A stretch of 56,069 nt of DNA. Source: SIG673 sp045658525 (GTDB lineage: Bacteria; Bacillota; Clostridia; Oscillospirales; CAG-272). This document shows, piece by piece, positions 28,028 to 37,328 of this stretch. The notes under the pieces were generated by a model. That model searched no databases. It worked only from the letters and a program-made list of their open reading frames with translations, and was not told where the DNA came from. The number at the start of each line of letters is the position of its first letter. Position 1 is the stretch's first letter. The stretch covers positions 1 to 56,069 of the forward strand of contig JAZOVD010000055.1 of the NCBI GenBank assembly GCA_045658525.1. Reading direction: 5' to 3'. The translations under genes were made by a program, and so were the position numbers.

Positions 28028-29071
28028 ATGAAAAAGAATGTTACCGTAATAGGATATGGCGGACAGGGCGGCTGGCACGCCGATCACGCGCTGAAAAGTG
28101 ACGTTGTTTCCCTTCTCGGAATCTATGATATAGACGAAAAGAAAATAGATCTCGCAAAATCAAGAGGTATAAATACATACACCTCGCTTGATGAAGCGCT
28201 TGCCGATCCGAAATGTGATATAATCGTAGTCGCAACACCTAACGACTCGCACGAGGAGATCGTTGTAAAGGCTCTTGAAGCCGGAAAGAACGTCGTCTGC
28301 GAAAAGCCTGTCGAAATGAGTGTCGCATCTCTTGACAGAATGCTTGACGCGGCAAAGAAGAGCGGTAAGCTCTTTACCGTTCATCAGAACAGACGTTGGG
28401 ACGTTGACTACCTCGCTATGAAGCAGATAATAGCTGACGGCGACATAGGCGATGTTATTCGCATAGAATCGAGAATACACGGTTCAAGAGGTATTCCCTC
28501 AGACTGGAGATGCCACAAGCCTCACGGAGGCGGAATGATACTTGACTGGGGAGTTCACCTCATAGACCAGATGCTCCAGCTTATTCCCGATAAAATAAAA
28601 AAGGTATCCTGTGATATAACTAACATAACCACCGATGAGGTCGATGACGGCTTCCGTCTCAATCTTTATTTTGAGACCGGAAAGACCGCCTACGTCGAGG
28701 TAGGAACTTACAACTTCATTCCGCTCCCGAGATTTTATATGCAGTGCAAGAACGGAAGCGCTAAGATCGAGGATTGGAGACAGAACGCGGTCGTAGCTAA
28801 GTGTCTTGCATGGCACGAGAGCGACGTAGTTCCCGTTCAGACCGCCGCAGGCATAACCAAGACGATGGCTCCGAGAGACGAGATAACCCTCAAAACCTAC
28901 GAGGCTGAGCGTCCTGTTTCAGACGTACACGACTTTTACAGAAACCTTGTAAAGGCTGTTGACGGTAAAGAGGAGCAGATAGTAAAGCACAGCGAAATAA
29001 GACGCGTTCTTTCCGTAATGGAAGCATGCTTTAAGTCTGCCGAGCTTGGAAGACCTGTTGATTTCGAGTAA
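28028..29071 (+). CDS. Gfo/Idh/MocA-family NAD(P)-dependent dehydrogenase
   Basis: It oxidises or reduces a sugar or cyclitol with NAD(P); the substrate cannot be told from the sequence. The 347-residue protein has the Rossmann start VTVIGYGGQGGWHADH, the EKPVEMS motif near residues 98-104 (catalytic Lys) and the DWGVHLIDQM motif near residue 178 (Asp/His of the active site). It is a single gene with its own promoter and terminator and no sugar genes beside it. Confidence 0.9.
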   Translation: MKKNVTVIGYGGQGGWHADHALKSDVVSLLGIYDIDEKKIDLAKSRGINTYTSLDEALADPKCDIIVVATPNDSHEEIVVKALEAGKNVVCEKPVEMSVASLDRMLDAAKKSGKLFTVHQNRRWDVDYLAMKQIIADGDIGDVIRIESRIHGSRGIPSDWRCHKPHGGGMILDWGVHLIDQMLQLIPDKIKKVSCDITNITTDEVDDGFRLNLYFETGKTAYVEVGTYNFIPLPRFYMQCKNGSAKIEDWRQNAVVAKCLAWHESDVVPVQTAAGITKTMAPRDEITLKTYEAERPVSDVHDFYRNLVKAVDGKEEQIVKHSEIRRVLSVMEACFKSAELGRPVDFE

Positions 29072-29082
29072 TTAAATATATT

Positions 29083-29118
29083 AAAAAGTCCGTGGGATCT
29101 CCACGGACTTTTTATACG
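29083..29118 (+). terminator. terminator of the Gfo/Idh/MocA gene
   Basis: AAAAAGTCCGTGG, loop GATCT, CCACGGACTTTTT is a perfect stem, 12 bases after the stop. Confidence 0.92.
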
Positions 29119-29121
29119 CAA

Positions 29122-29156
29122 AAAAGAATACGGTTCGAAACGAACCGTATTCTTTT
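29122..29156. terminator. terminator of the large acidic lipoprotein
   Basis: AAGAATACGGTTCG, loop AAA, CGAACCGTATTCTT is perfect and is flanked by A runs on one side and T runs on the other, so it works in both directions. It lies 10 bases after the minus-strand stop at 29166. Confidence 0.88.
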
Positions 29157-29165
29157 GTTTTTTAA

Positions 29166-32100
29166 TTACAGAGTGATCTCTACGTCAAAATCGAAGTCGA
29201 ATACTATGACGCCGAAGCTGTAATCAAGATCAATATTGAGGTTGATAACAGTGGAATCATCGGTAACTACCGGTACTACCTCGGCAACGATAAGAGAATT
29301 TATCTCAGCAAGTATATCGGTCTTTTCTCTGAGGTTAAGAGCAAGAGCGTTGTAGTCTATCTCCTCAAAGCCCTCGGGAAGCGGAATGAATCCGAGAACC
29401 TCAGCGAAGTCAACGTCGGTTATATCCTCCATAGCAAGATGTCCTATCGCGCTTATTACGTAGAGCATATACTTGATCTGAGGAACATCGTCGTAATCGC
29501 CGCTGTTAGCCATAGCGAGTATCTCGGGAGCGTTCTCAACTATTCTTTCGGGAGCTACTACGAGAGTTGCGAGAATGTCGCTAACGTCGTTATCAAATCC
29601 GGTATAGCTTGCTATAAACATCGCTACGAAAGATGCAACATCATCCTTTACAAGCTCGTAGAACGCCTCGTGAGTGGGATCCTCTTCGTCGGTGTACGCA
29701 TCGAAGTAAGCTCCGAACATATCGGGATCAAGAGCGTTACCAACGTTAAGAACGTTGTAAACGTTGTCAAGAGGAGCATTCGCATCAGCCGCCAAGTAAG
29801 CGGTCAGATAAGCTTTAAGCGCCGTACCGAGCGCAGTCTTACGTGCAAGGAACTCATCGAGAGCAAGCGCACCCTCTACGTAATACTCATCGCCTTCAAC
29901 ATACTCAAAGTAGATGATACTGCTTATATCCTCTTCATCTTCGGGGGAAAGTATAAGATCAAGAAGCTCATCGTACTCCTCGTCGGTAAGCGTGAGCTTG
30001 ATTATGAATTCAAGCATAACGCTGAACGGCATATTGATCTCGAAGTTCTTTTCAGCGTTCATGTAATACGCGTTAGCTACGAGAGCGGAAACCGCATAGG
30101 TGAGCTTATCGGTCATACCGTACTTTACTTCGAAAGCGGCTATATCAAGGGTGTTGAGATCAACTATTATGTGAGCCAGACGAGCGATAACACCAATGTT
30201 CTGTACATTAGCCATGTAATAGCTATTCTTCAAATAGTTGGTATAAGCGGCATCGGCAGCCTCGACCTTAGCTATGAGAGCAGCCTCAGCATCCGCAAGA
30301 CCTTCCTCGTCAGCGTTAAGGTAGTTTACAAGAGCCATAACGAACTCGCCCATCGCTATAAGATCAACGACCTTCTCCTCAGGACCAAGCTCCTCAGTAT
30401 CAGCCTCGGGATCATAGCCTACGTAATCATCGTAGAAGTACAGCGACTCGGAAAGAGCAAGATATATAAACGCTCCAGCTATCGCATCGGGATCTCCGCT
30501 TTCAATAGCGGCTTCAAGAGCTGCTATGTAGGTCTCGGCATCTTCGCCAATGCTGAGCGCGGTAAGAACAGCGATCACAATGCCATCCACCGTTACGGTA
30601 TCAACGCCATCTTCAAGAGAAGCAGCGTAATCCTTTACGATGTTTACAAGCATTACTACCATTCCGTTTGCTTCCTCGCCCATCATAGCGAGAACGCTGT
30701 CGCAAAGAGCAACGAACTTAGCCTTTTCAAAGCCCTTATTTGCCATGTAGTAGTCAGCAAAGGACTTGATCTCAGCGCAAACGCCTTTTCCAAGGAATTT
30801 TTCGAGATACTCAACATTATCCTCGTCAGCGAGAAGATCGGAAACGACTTTAAGAACTACCTCAGAGAGATAATCACCAGTCTCGGATTCAAGGAATGCT
30901 TCCTCAGCGGCATTGACCGCGGAAGCGAAATCAGCAGTGAGCTTTCCTACCGCCTTATCGGTATATCCAAGCTCGGTGAGGGTCTCGCCGATCAGCTTTA
31001 CACCACTGACGAAATCTGCTTTGAGAAGAAGTGTAGCGAGCGAATAATCGACAAAGCTGTCTGCGCCCATGCCTACCATGACAGGAATGTCGCTTGTCAT
31101 AGCAAGCTCGACATTTCCATCGTCCTCGGGAGCATTGCCGCCAAGCATAACGCCCATAATCGTTCCGAACGAAACGCCGGTTTCGACTACGTCGTAAATG
31201 GTGATAGCTCCTTCAAGGACCGCAGTTTCGAGAAGAGTTGCACACTTGTTGTAGATCTCTACGATCGCCGCATCGTACTCAGCGGGATCGTATCCTATTA
31301 CGCTGCAAATAACTCTCGCGTAAAGTTCAGCATCGGGATAAGCCGCCTCTGCCGCTTCAAGAGTTGCTCCTGCAAATACGAACGTTTCGGTATCAGCGTC
31401 GAAGTAAACGTATCCTACCGTCTCGCGCTCGGTATCAAAATGCATGCCGTCAGCAAGAACGTATTCGGTAGCGTCAGCGTTATAAAGCTTTCCGCCCTTT
31501 TCAAAAAGGAATACGTTTTCGTAAACCTCGTCAGCGTAGTTCTTGGAGTTGCTTACGAGCTTCTCCGCTACGAGCTGCGCTATCGCGTCACAGTAAACAA
31601 GAGCCAAAGCGCTGCCGTAGTCACCGTACGCAATGGGGGAATCCTCGCCCATAAGTATCTCGAATACACGGTCATCGAACTTAGCATCGTAACCGGTTAT
31701 TTCGGGGTTAGCCTTTACAGCCTCATAGATAGCGGGAACAACGACTTCAAGAGCGTAATCGGCATCATCGGAAGCCGCAGCCTCAAGCTCAGCTATCTCC
31801 TCTGCCAAGGAAGCAACAAACGTATTTACGTCATCGTTTCCTACAAGCTCGCATACCTCCTTGACGTCACCGAGAACGTCGGAAAGGACCGCTCCTTTGA
31901 AAAGCTTCGTTATTATGTTGGATACAGGCTCTTCAAGCTCAGCTACGAGCGCGTCGTATGCCGCCTGATCAAAGAGTCTGCCCGTGTATGTGATCTTAGA
32001 ATACATAACGGCTTCGGGATCAACAGGCTCGCCGGCTATAACGTATGTATCGTTTTCCTCATCATATACCGCAAGCTCATACATTCCAAGCTCTTCGTTC

Positions 32101-32864
32101 CAGAAGCAATAAGGATAGTTAACGGTCTCATCGTTAAACTCATACCAATTCATTTCTTCGATAAGCTCGTTGTTCTCGTCGTATATAACGTACTCCGCAT
32201 CAACATATACAACGATGCTCTTTTCGGGAGCTATGACGTCAATTGCAAGATACGCAAGTCCCTCGGCAAGCATAGAGGTGATAAGAGTATCTGCAAGATA
32301 ACCCTCAAGACCACCGAAATCCTTATCAAGATTTCCGCCAAAAGTACCGAAAGCGGATACGAGAGCTTCAAGAAGCTCCGAGGTCGTTTCATACTTTGTG
32401 TCCTCACCGGAAGCGAACGCAAGCTCCATTACAAGAGCCTTGACAAGGTCAGTAACGTCAACGTCATTAACGGTTATGTCGCTGAGCTCTTTTTCGAAAT
32501 CCGGGATCTTGTAATCATCTACGCCAAGCGCGGGAGCTTTTATTGCGCCCTCGAACTTAGCCTTTACCGTAGCGTTCATCGTCGAAACTCCGGCAGCCTT
32601 GATCGCCGCGAGTATCTGAGCGTTCGTTAACGGAAGCTCGGGCTCATCAGGATCATCGGGTTCGCCGGGATCTTCGGGATTTTCAGGCTCCGAAGGAGTA
32701 CTGGGTGTACTGGGTGTACTGGGTGTGCTGGGGGTACTTGGAGTGCTGGGTGTGCTCGGATCACCGTTATTAGGATCATCCGTCTTTTTGTTACACGCAG
32801 CAATCATGGTGAACATCATTACCGCTACTAAAAGTAACGCGACGACTCTCAACCATCTTTTCAT
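29166..32864 (-). CDS. large acidic secreted lipoprotein with a Thr-Pro-Ser repeat linker
   Basis: The 1232-residue protein starts MKRWLRVVALLLVAVM with lipobox MIAAC. Residues 35-58 are seven tandem Ser-Thr-Pro units, followed by a Glu/Pro/Asp-rich linker (EPENPEDPGEPDDPDEPE), a typical wall-spanning or cell-surface spacer. The remaining roughly 1150 residues are helical and very acidic. They contain beta-hairpin-like modules with paired aromatic and acidic residues: YDEENDTYVIAGEPVDPEA (about residue 270), FDADTETFVFAGATLEAAE (about residue 495) and YFEYVEGDEYYVEGALALDE (about residue 1025). No enzyme motif is seen and I do not recognise a family. It could bind cations or polysaccharide. 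An AAAGGAT site precedes the ATG. Confidence 0.88.
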   Translation of the reverse strand: MKRWLRVVALLLVAVMMFTMIAACNKKTDDPNNGDPSTPSTPSTPSTPSTPSTPSTPSEPENPEDPGEPDDPDEPELPLTNAQILAAIKAAGVSTMNATVKAKFEGAIKAPALGVDDYKIPDFEKELSDITVNDVDVTDLVKALVMELAFASGEDTKYETTSELLEALVSAFGTFGGNLDKDFGGLEGYLADTLITSMLAEGLAYLAIDVIAPEKSIVVYVDAEYVIYDENNELIEEMNWYEFNDETVNYPYCFWNEELGMYELAVYDEENDTYVIAGEPVDPEAVMYSKITYTGRLFDQAAYDALVAELEEPVSNIITKLFKGAVLSDVLGDVKEVCELVGNDDVNTFVASLAEEIAELEAAASDDADYALEVVVPAIYEAVKANPEITGYDAKFDDRVFEILMGEDSPIAYGDYGSALALVYCDAIAQLVAEKLVSNSKNYADEVYENVFLFEKGGKLYNADATEYVLADGMHFDTERETVGYVYFDADTETFVFAGATLEAAEAAYPDAELYARVICSVIGYDPAEYDAAIVEIYNKCATLLETAVLEGAITIYDVVETGVSFGTIMGVMLGGNAPEDDGNVELAMTSDIPVMVGMGADSFVDYSLATLLLKADFVSGVKLIGETLTELGYTDKAVGKLTADFASAVNAAEEAFLESETGDYLSEVVLKVVSDLLADEDNVEYLEKFLGKGVCAEIKSFADYYMANKGFEKAKFVALCDSVLAMMGEEANGMVVMLVNIVKDYAASLEDGVDTVTVDGIVIAVLTALSIGEDAETYIAALEAAIESGDPDAIAGAFIYLALSESLYFYDDYVGYDPEADTEELGPEEKVVDLIAMGEFVMALVNYLNADEEGLADAEAALIAKVEAADAAYTNYLKNSYYMANVQNIGVIARLAHIIVDLNTLDIAAFEVKYGMTDKLTYAVSALVANAYYMNAEKNFEINMPFSVMLEFIIKLTLTDEEYDELLDLILSPEDEEDISSIIYFEYVEGDEYYVEGALALDEFLARKTALGTALKAYLTAYLAADANAPLDNVYNVLNVGNALDPDMFGAYFDAYTDEEDPTHEAFYELVKDDVASFVAMFIASYTGFDNDVSDILATLVVAPERIVENAPEILAMANSGDYDDVPQIKYMLYVISAIGHLAMEDITDVDFAEVLGFIPLPEGFEEIDYNALALNLREKTDILAEINSLIVAEVVPVVTDDSTVINLNIDLDYSFGVIVFDFDFDVEITL
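32698..32757. repeat. 9-base tandem repeat coding for Thr-Pro-Ser
   Basis: Six or so units of CTGGGTGTA/G stand in a row within the lipoprotein gene at 29166-32864. The unit is a multiple of three, so slippage would change the linker length without breaking the frame. Confidence 0.85.
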
Positions 32865-32965
32865 AGTGTCACCTATCCTTTCTGTGTTGCCGGAGCCTTG
32901 CGTATCGGCTCCAAATAAATTTTACTTAGTATGTAGCCGCACTTTCGCGGCGTTTCGGACCTTTA

Positions 32966-33238
32966 TCAGTCCTTTTTTTCTTCCTCGACCGTTTCATCAG
33001 CTTCGGGAGCCGCCTCAACAGTCTCTACCTCGTCGTCCGCCTCGTCATCGCTGTCACAAAGCTCGCACTCATCGCACTCGCCGTTACAGCAATCACATTC
33101 GTCAGCGTCGGATTCGTCGCATTTACAGCAAAGCTTCTTCTGCATCTTGCTTACAAAAGCGGCAACCGCGACTGCGACAGCGGCTATCGCGCCGAGTATA
33201 AGCAGAAACTTTACAATTCCCTTGGTCTTTTTGCTCAT
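32966..33238 (-). CDS. membrane-anchored Cys-rich acidic small protein
   Basis: I chose the ATG at 33238 because AAAGGAGAAAC stands eight bases upstream. The 90-residue product (MSKKTKGIVK) has one membrane helix (FLLILGAIAAVAVAVAAFV, residues 10-28). It then has a domain with nine cysteines in CC, CxC and CxxC arrangements (LCCKCDESDADECDCC, NGECDECELC) and an acidic tail ending EEEKKD. The cysteine spacing suggests a metal site, possibly zinc or iron-sulphur, but no known family is recognised. It lies about 100 bases upstream of the large lipoprotein on the same strand. Confidence 0.7.
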   Translation of the reverse strand: MSKKTKGIVKFLLILGAIAAVAVAVAAFVSKMQKKLCCKCDESDADECDCCNGECDECELCDSDDEADDEVETVEAAPEADETVEEEKKD

Positions 33239-33410
33239 TACAGTTTCTCCTTTCGAAAACAGACCGTTATTAACGGACTTTTTGAAAATCATCAGAAGCG
33301 ATTTTCCCATTGCTTTGCGCCCCTCGATTTCCTCGTGTGCTTATTATAACATATTTTTTTAGATTTGTCTATCTTTCTGAAAAGAAATTTGTAAACTTTA
33401 TTTTAATAAT

Positions 33411-34061
33411 TTAGTGTGTGCCTTTCATGAGGGCGATCGCCTCTTCCGGATCCTCAGCCTTAAATACCGCCGAGCCCGCTACCGCCACGGTCATTCCCTC
33501 TTTTATAAGCTCACTGATATTCTGCGGAGTTATTCCACCGTCCGCTTCTATTTCGGGACAAACACCAAGCTCTGAACAAAGCTTCACAGTCTCACCGATC
33601 TTGCTGACTGTCTCGGGAATGAGCTTCTGACCGCCGAAGCCCGGCTCAACAGTCATTATCAGTACAAGATCGCACAGTTCAAGATACGGTCTTATTTCCG
33701 AAACAGCGGTTCGGGGTTTGATTGAAAGCCCCGTTTTGAGTCCGGCGGCGCGTATCGCTTCAAGTGTTGCTTTTACGTCTGAGCACGCCTCGTAGTGGAC
33801 TGTTATCCCATCAGCTCCCGCTTTTTTGTAATCCTCTATGTATCTTATCGGCTCATTTATCATCAAATGAACGTCAAAAAACATCTTCGATGATTTTCTG
33901 ACCGAGGATATTACACACGGTCCGAATGATATATTAGGAACGAACGCTCCGTCCATTACGTCGAGATGCAACCATTCCGCTCCTGCCGCCTCGACCTTAG
34001 CTACCTCGCTTTCGAGCTTTCCGAAATCAGCCGCGAGCAACGACGGTGATATTTTTATCAT
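33411..34061 (-). CDS. rpe: ribulose-phosphate 3-epimerase
   Basis: It interconverts ribulose-5-phosphate and xylulose-5-phosphate in the pentose phosphate pathway. I chose the ATG at 34061 (MIKISPSLLAADFGKL), the universal start of the family, preceded by AGAGAGGG; the 38-residue extension in the same frame has no conserved sequence. The 216 residues include HLDVMDGAFVPNISFG and HLMINEPIRYI (metal-binding His/Asp), MTVEPGFGGQ and EADGGI. Usual length. It stands alone with a long leader that contains a hairpin at 34121-34153. Confidence 0.95.
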   Translation of the reverse strand: MIKISPSLLAADFGKLESEVAKVEAAGAEWLHLDVMDGAFVPNISFGPCVISSVRKSSKMFFDVHLMINEPIRYIEDYKKAGADGITVHYEACSDVKATLEAIRAAGLKTGLSIKPRTAVSEIRPYLELCDLVLIMTVEPGFGGQKLIPETVSKIGETVKLCSELGVCPEIEADGGITPQNISELIKEGMTVAVAGSAVFKAEDPEEAIALMKGTH

Positions 34062-34218
34062 AAACGTACCCTCTCTTAAAAATATTTTTTCGATTTGATC
34101 GTCCGTAAGTCGGGAAATTGGCGTTTTTTGTGACTCTTCGTCGCAAAAAACGTCAGATATGCTTTTGCTCACCAAAGTATGTAGGTGTCATACGCAAACG
34201 GTTTGCCATATTATATAA

Positions 34219-34378
34219 GGACGGAAATCCGCGCCGTAAAAAGCATTTTATGCGCTCGCGTGTACCGCGAGGAACAGTAAAATAACGGACGTGGAACAAA
34301 AACAGCGGTACACGCACGCTGTATATATATTCCGTTGCCCCAAGGTCTGCTAAAAAGCAGACCTTGGGGTCATTTTTA
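34219..34378 (+). ncRNA. candidate orphan small RNA with intrinsic terminator
   Basis: A plus-strand terminator CCCCAAGGTCTGC (34338-34350), loop TAAAAA, GCAGACCTTGGGG (34357-34369) then TCATTTTTA ends here, although no plus-strand gene is near. Upstream, GCGTGTACCGC (34258-34268) pairs perfectly over 11 steps with GCGGTACACGC (34305-34315), enclosing a 36-base loop. ACGGAA (34221-34226) pairs with TTCCGT (34330-34335) to close the domain. A TATTAT box at 34209-34214 could be the -10; a consensus -35 is missing. The single-stranded parts contain five GGA triplets. It does not match any RNA family I recognise. Confidence 0.45.
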
Positions 34379-35275
34379 CATAAATTCGTGATAAAGCGAA
34401 TCTTTTGGCAGATACTCCGACGATATAGTATCTATACCGTCAAGAAATTCGAGTATATTTTGACTTTTTTCGTAATAAGGCGAGTTCGGGGTTATCTCCG
34501 AAAGTAATCTGTCAAGGTCCGCCTTCAGCATACCCTGCTCGTATCCGAGAAGCGAATTTATCTTGTAATCCGCGTTATCCGCAAACGGAAGAATGTTTTT
34601 ATCCTCGTTTTTCGTAACGCCCTGCCAAAGGTAAAACGTAAACTCCGGGCTTGCACCGCGGTATCTGTAATCGCGCACTATCCGTCGCCAAAGCCTTATT
34701 TCGCGCGGTTCGATATACTTTCCTTTTATATTCAGTCCCGTAAGCGGACTTATATATATACCGATGACCTTTTCATTTTTCGGGAAAAGCTCGGTAAATA
34801 CGGGGTATATCGCCTGTATCCCCTCAAAAACTATCGCGTCCGCGCCATCGGCGTGAAATTCACTATATCCCGTTCGTCTCGCTTCTTTGAAATCAAAATG
34901 CGGAAGCCGTGCCGTTCTGCCGTTGACAAGATCGGACATGAACTCGGAAAGGGCATCTATATCAAGTGCCTTTTCCGAATCAAAGTCAGGCACTCCGCCC
35001 CTCGCTTCCCTTTCAAGCTTGCTTCTGTCCCTGAAAAAATCGTCAAGCGAGATTATCTTGACCTTTCTTCCGCGCTCATCAAACTCGTGTATGAGCTTTT
35101 TGGACGCGGTGGTCTTTCCCGAGCAGGTAGGTCCGGAAAGCGTAAAAAACCGCGTTTCGGTATGTGTGCATATATCCTTCATTACGGCATCAAGCTGGTT
35201 TTCAAACGCCGTATCCCACATACTCACATATTCTCTTTTTTCCGCCTCCGAAGCGAAATTTAACTTTATATCCAT
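34376..35275 (-). CDS. uridine kinase-like P-loop kinase
   Basis: The 299-residue protein has a P-loop GPTCSGKTT near residues 49-57, ISLDDFF near residue 75 and IVFEGIQAIYP near residue 148, the layout of the phosphoribulokinase/uridine kinase group. Nucleoside phosphorylation is likely; the exact substrate is open. The N-terminal 45 residues lack the threonyl-tRNA-synthetase-like TGS extension seen in a related subgroup. AGGAGGAAT precedes the ATG. It is the last gene of the FAD-rseC-recJ-dtd-hemZ run. The plus-strand terminator described above overlaps its stop. Confidence 0.82.
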   Translation of the reverse strand: MDIKLNFASEAEKREYVSMWDTAFENQLDAVMKDICTHTETRFFTLSGPTCSGKTTASKKLIHEFDERGRKVKIISLDDFFRDRSKLEREARGGVPDFDSEKALDIDALSEFMSDLVNGRTARLPHFDFKEARRTGYSEFHADGADAIVFEGIQAIYPVFTELFPKNEKVIGIYISPLTGLNIKGKYIEPREIRLWRRIVRDYRYRGASPEFTFYLWQGVTKNEDKNILPFADNADYKINSLLGYEQGMLKADLDRLLSEITPNSPYYEKSQNILEFLDGIDTISSEYLPKDSLYHEFM

Positions 35276-35330
35276 ATTTTAAATTCCTCCTTTTCGGAGC
35301 TTAAATGAATGTATGAAGCGACCCGCAAGC

Positions 35331-36815
35331 TCAGAAATACTCCTTTGAAAAGCTTTCTATAAGCTCATTCTTTTCTTTCGTGGCTCGCTCATACGTTTCG
35401 TCTCTGAGATATTCGTATGGATATTTCGGCATCGCGGCACGCTTTATAATACTTCTGTCACGAGAAACGAGCTTCGTTACCGCGCCCGCGCCCGCCGCGA
35501 ATACGGAGTGGATCTCTTCCATCATATATATATTATAAAGTCCCTCCGCTCCGTCAAGCGCATATCCTACGTTTTCAAAGTTACCGACCGTGTTCTTCTG
35601 ACGGTATATATAGTAAGGAACATATCCCGCAAGTCCCGTAGCGACCTGGGAATAATCGACACTCTTTCCTGTCTCGCCGCCCGAACGTGAATAGACCTCC
35701 GTTCCGTTACGCAGGAAATCCGACGCTTTTTTCACGCAGAACGTGTGAACGGTAACGTTATCGGGACGAAGCTTTATTATTTCGTCAACCGAACGCGAAA
35801 AGCTCGAAAAGCTCTCGCCCGGCAATCCGGCTATAAGATCGGTGTTTATATATTTTATGCCGCTTTCGCGCGCTATGCTGTATGCTCTGTAAAAATCCTC
35901 GGTGGTATGACGCCTGCCTATGCTTTCAAGCACCATATCGTTGAGTGTCTGAGGGTTCACGCTGACCCTCGTAACTCCAAACGACTTTATTATCTTCATC
36001 TTCTCCTCAGTCACCGTATCGGGACGTCCCGCCTCGTATGTAAATTCAAGAAGCTCGTCCGGCGAAACGTGAGAGGTTATCTTGCTAAGCAAAGAGGTTA
36101 TCTGCTCTGGAGCAAGCACGGTAGGAGTTCCGCCGCCGACGTAAACGGTAAGAACTTTAAGCCCAAGACGCTTTATATCGGCAAACGTGCGATCAATATC
36201 GTCATAGAGGCGAACAAGATAGTCATCCGTCATTGAAAGGAGACGCTTTGTCGAATATGAAACGAACGAACAATACGCACATCTCGTGGGACAGAACGGT
36301 ATCGAAATATACACAGAACAGGTATTCGGAGCGGTACGGCTTATTATTACCGCCTCTTTTTCCGCTATATCGGTAAGCAGAGCCGCTTTTTTGGGATTAA
36401 GGAAATATTCTCTCGAAAGAGCCTCGCGTATCTCCGCGGAGCTGAGTCCTTTATCAACAAACTGAGCCGCTATCTTAGCAGGACGGACTCCCGTAAGTAT
36501 TCCCCAAGGCGGAGTACAGTCAAAAAGCTCCTCGCCGGCGGCAAGCACAGCGATGCCCGATGCTATTTTGGCGGTAGCGACCTTGGTAGAGCCGCTTCTG
36601 TACGCCTCAAATCTTTCACTTTTAGCTACTTTTCCCTCACTTTTCATCTCAACCTCAGCCTTAACTCCGTCGTCAAGATGAGTAACGGTCAGCGAAAGAA
36701 CGTCTGTATCGTCTGTCAGCTCCTCGTCGGGAGAAAATTTCGCTCCCGGGAAAAATATCATACACAGCGTCTGCACATAGTAGCTGTTAATCTCTCCGTT
36801 GATAAACAATTTCAT
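35331..36815 (-). CDS. hemZ: HemZ-type radical SAM oxidase (coproporphyrinogen dehydrogenase-like)
   Basis: It is an oxygen-independent coproporphyrinogen III oxidase homologue. The 494-residue protein has a poorly conserved N-terminal domain (about 150 residues) typical of HemZ, then the radical SAM cluster site CPTRCAYCSF (about residues 173-182), VYVGGGTPT and DLIAGLPGE. No other haem genes are nearby. HemZ proteins are widespread in clostridia without full haem pathways, so the real substrate is uncertain. GAGGGG precedes the ATG. Confidence 0.9.
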   Translation of the reverse strand: MKLFINGEINSYYVQTLCMIFFPGAKFSPDEELTDDTDVLSLTVTHLDDGVKAEVEMKSEGKVAKSERFEAYRSGSTKVATAKIASGIAVLAAGEELFDCTPPWGILTGVRPAKIAAQFVDKGLSSAEIREALSREYFLNPKKAALLTDIAEKEAVIISRTAPNTCSVYISIPFCPTRCAYCSFVSYSTKRLLSMTDDYLVRLYDDIDRTFADIKRLGLKVLTVYVGGGTPTVLAPEQITSLLSKITSHVSPDELLEFTYEAGRPDTVTEEKMKIIKSFGVTRVSVNPQTLNDMVLESIGRRHTTEDFYRAYSIARESGIKYINTDLIAGLPGESFSSFSRSVDEIIKLRPDNVTVHTFCVKKASDFLRNGTEVYSRSGGETGKSVDYSQVATGLAGYVPYYIYRQKNTVGNFENVGYALDGAEGLYNIYMMEEIHSVFAAGAGAVTKLVSRDRSIIKRAAMPKYPYEYLRDETYERATKEKNELIESFSKEYF

Positions 36816-36848
36816 AAGAACTGTTTTCCCCTCAAAAATAATTAAAAA

Positions 36849-37304
36849 TTAATGCGCCAGATCCTTTTCCGAATCGAGTATTATCGTTACCGGCCCGTCA
36901 AGCGAGGTCGATATTTGCATATCAGCACCGAAAACTCCGCTTTCGGCATGTACACCAAGCTCGTTGACCTTGGATATAAAACGCTCGTAAAGCTCGTTTG
37001 CTCTGTTCGGCTTTTCGGCGGCAAAGAAATCGGGACGCGTGCCGCGTCTGCAAGAGGCGCAAAGAGTAAAGTTAGATATTATCAGCATAGACGCTCCAAC
37101 GTCGGCAGCCGAAAGGTTCATCTTACCGTTCTCGTCCTCAAAAACTCGCATCTTCACAAGCTTTTCAGCGATCTTATCGCAAATCTCCTCAGTATCTCCC
37201 TGCTTTACTCCGCAAAGCACAAGCAGTCCTTTTTCGGTCTGACCCGTTTTAACGCCGTCAGCAATTACCTCGGATCTGTTTACCCTCTGTATAACACAGA
37301 CCAT
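36849..37304 (-). CDS. dtd: D-aminoacyl-tRNA deacylase
   Basis: It removes D-amino acids mis-attached to tRNA. At 151 residues it is standard size. It begins MVCVIQRVNRSEV. The active-site motifs appear as ISNFTLCA (family SQxTL, with Asn for Gln) and LDGPVTI (GPVT) near the end. It lies 24 bases after recJ and 33 before hemZ on the same strand. The Asn variation in the first motif is a small departure from the consensus as I know it. Confidence 0.94.
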   Translation of the reverse strand: MVCVIQRVNRSEVIADGVKTGQTEKGLLVLCGVKQGDTEEICDKIAEKLVKMRVFEDENGKMNLSAADVGASMLIISNFTLCASCRRGTRPDFFAAEKPNRANELYERFISKVNELGVHAESGVFGADMQISTSLDGPVTIILDSEKDLAH

Positions 37305-37328
37305 TTGTGAAAGCTCCCTTGTAAATGA

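Noticed and set aside
29439..32630. Long plus-strand frame (1063 codons) opposite the acidic lipoprotein
   Set aside because: The lipoprotein strand has a signal peptide, lipobox, ribosome site and terminator; the opposite frame has none.
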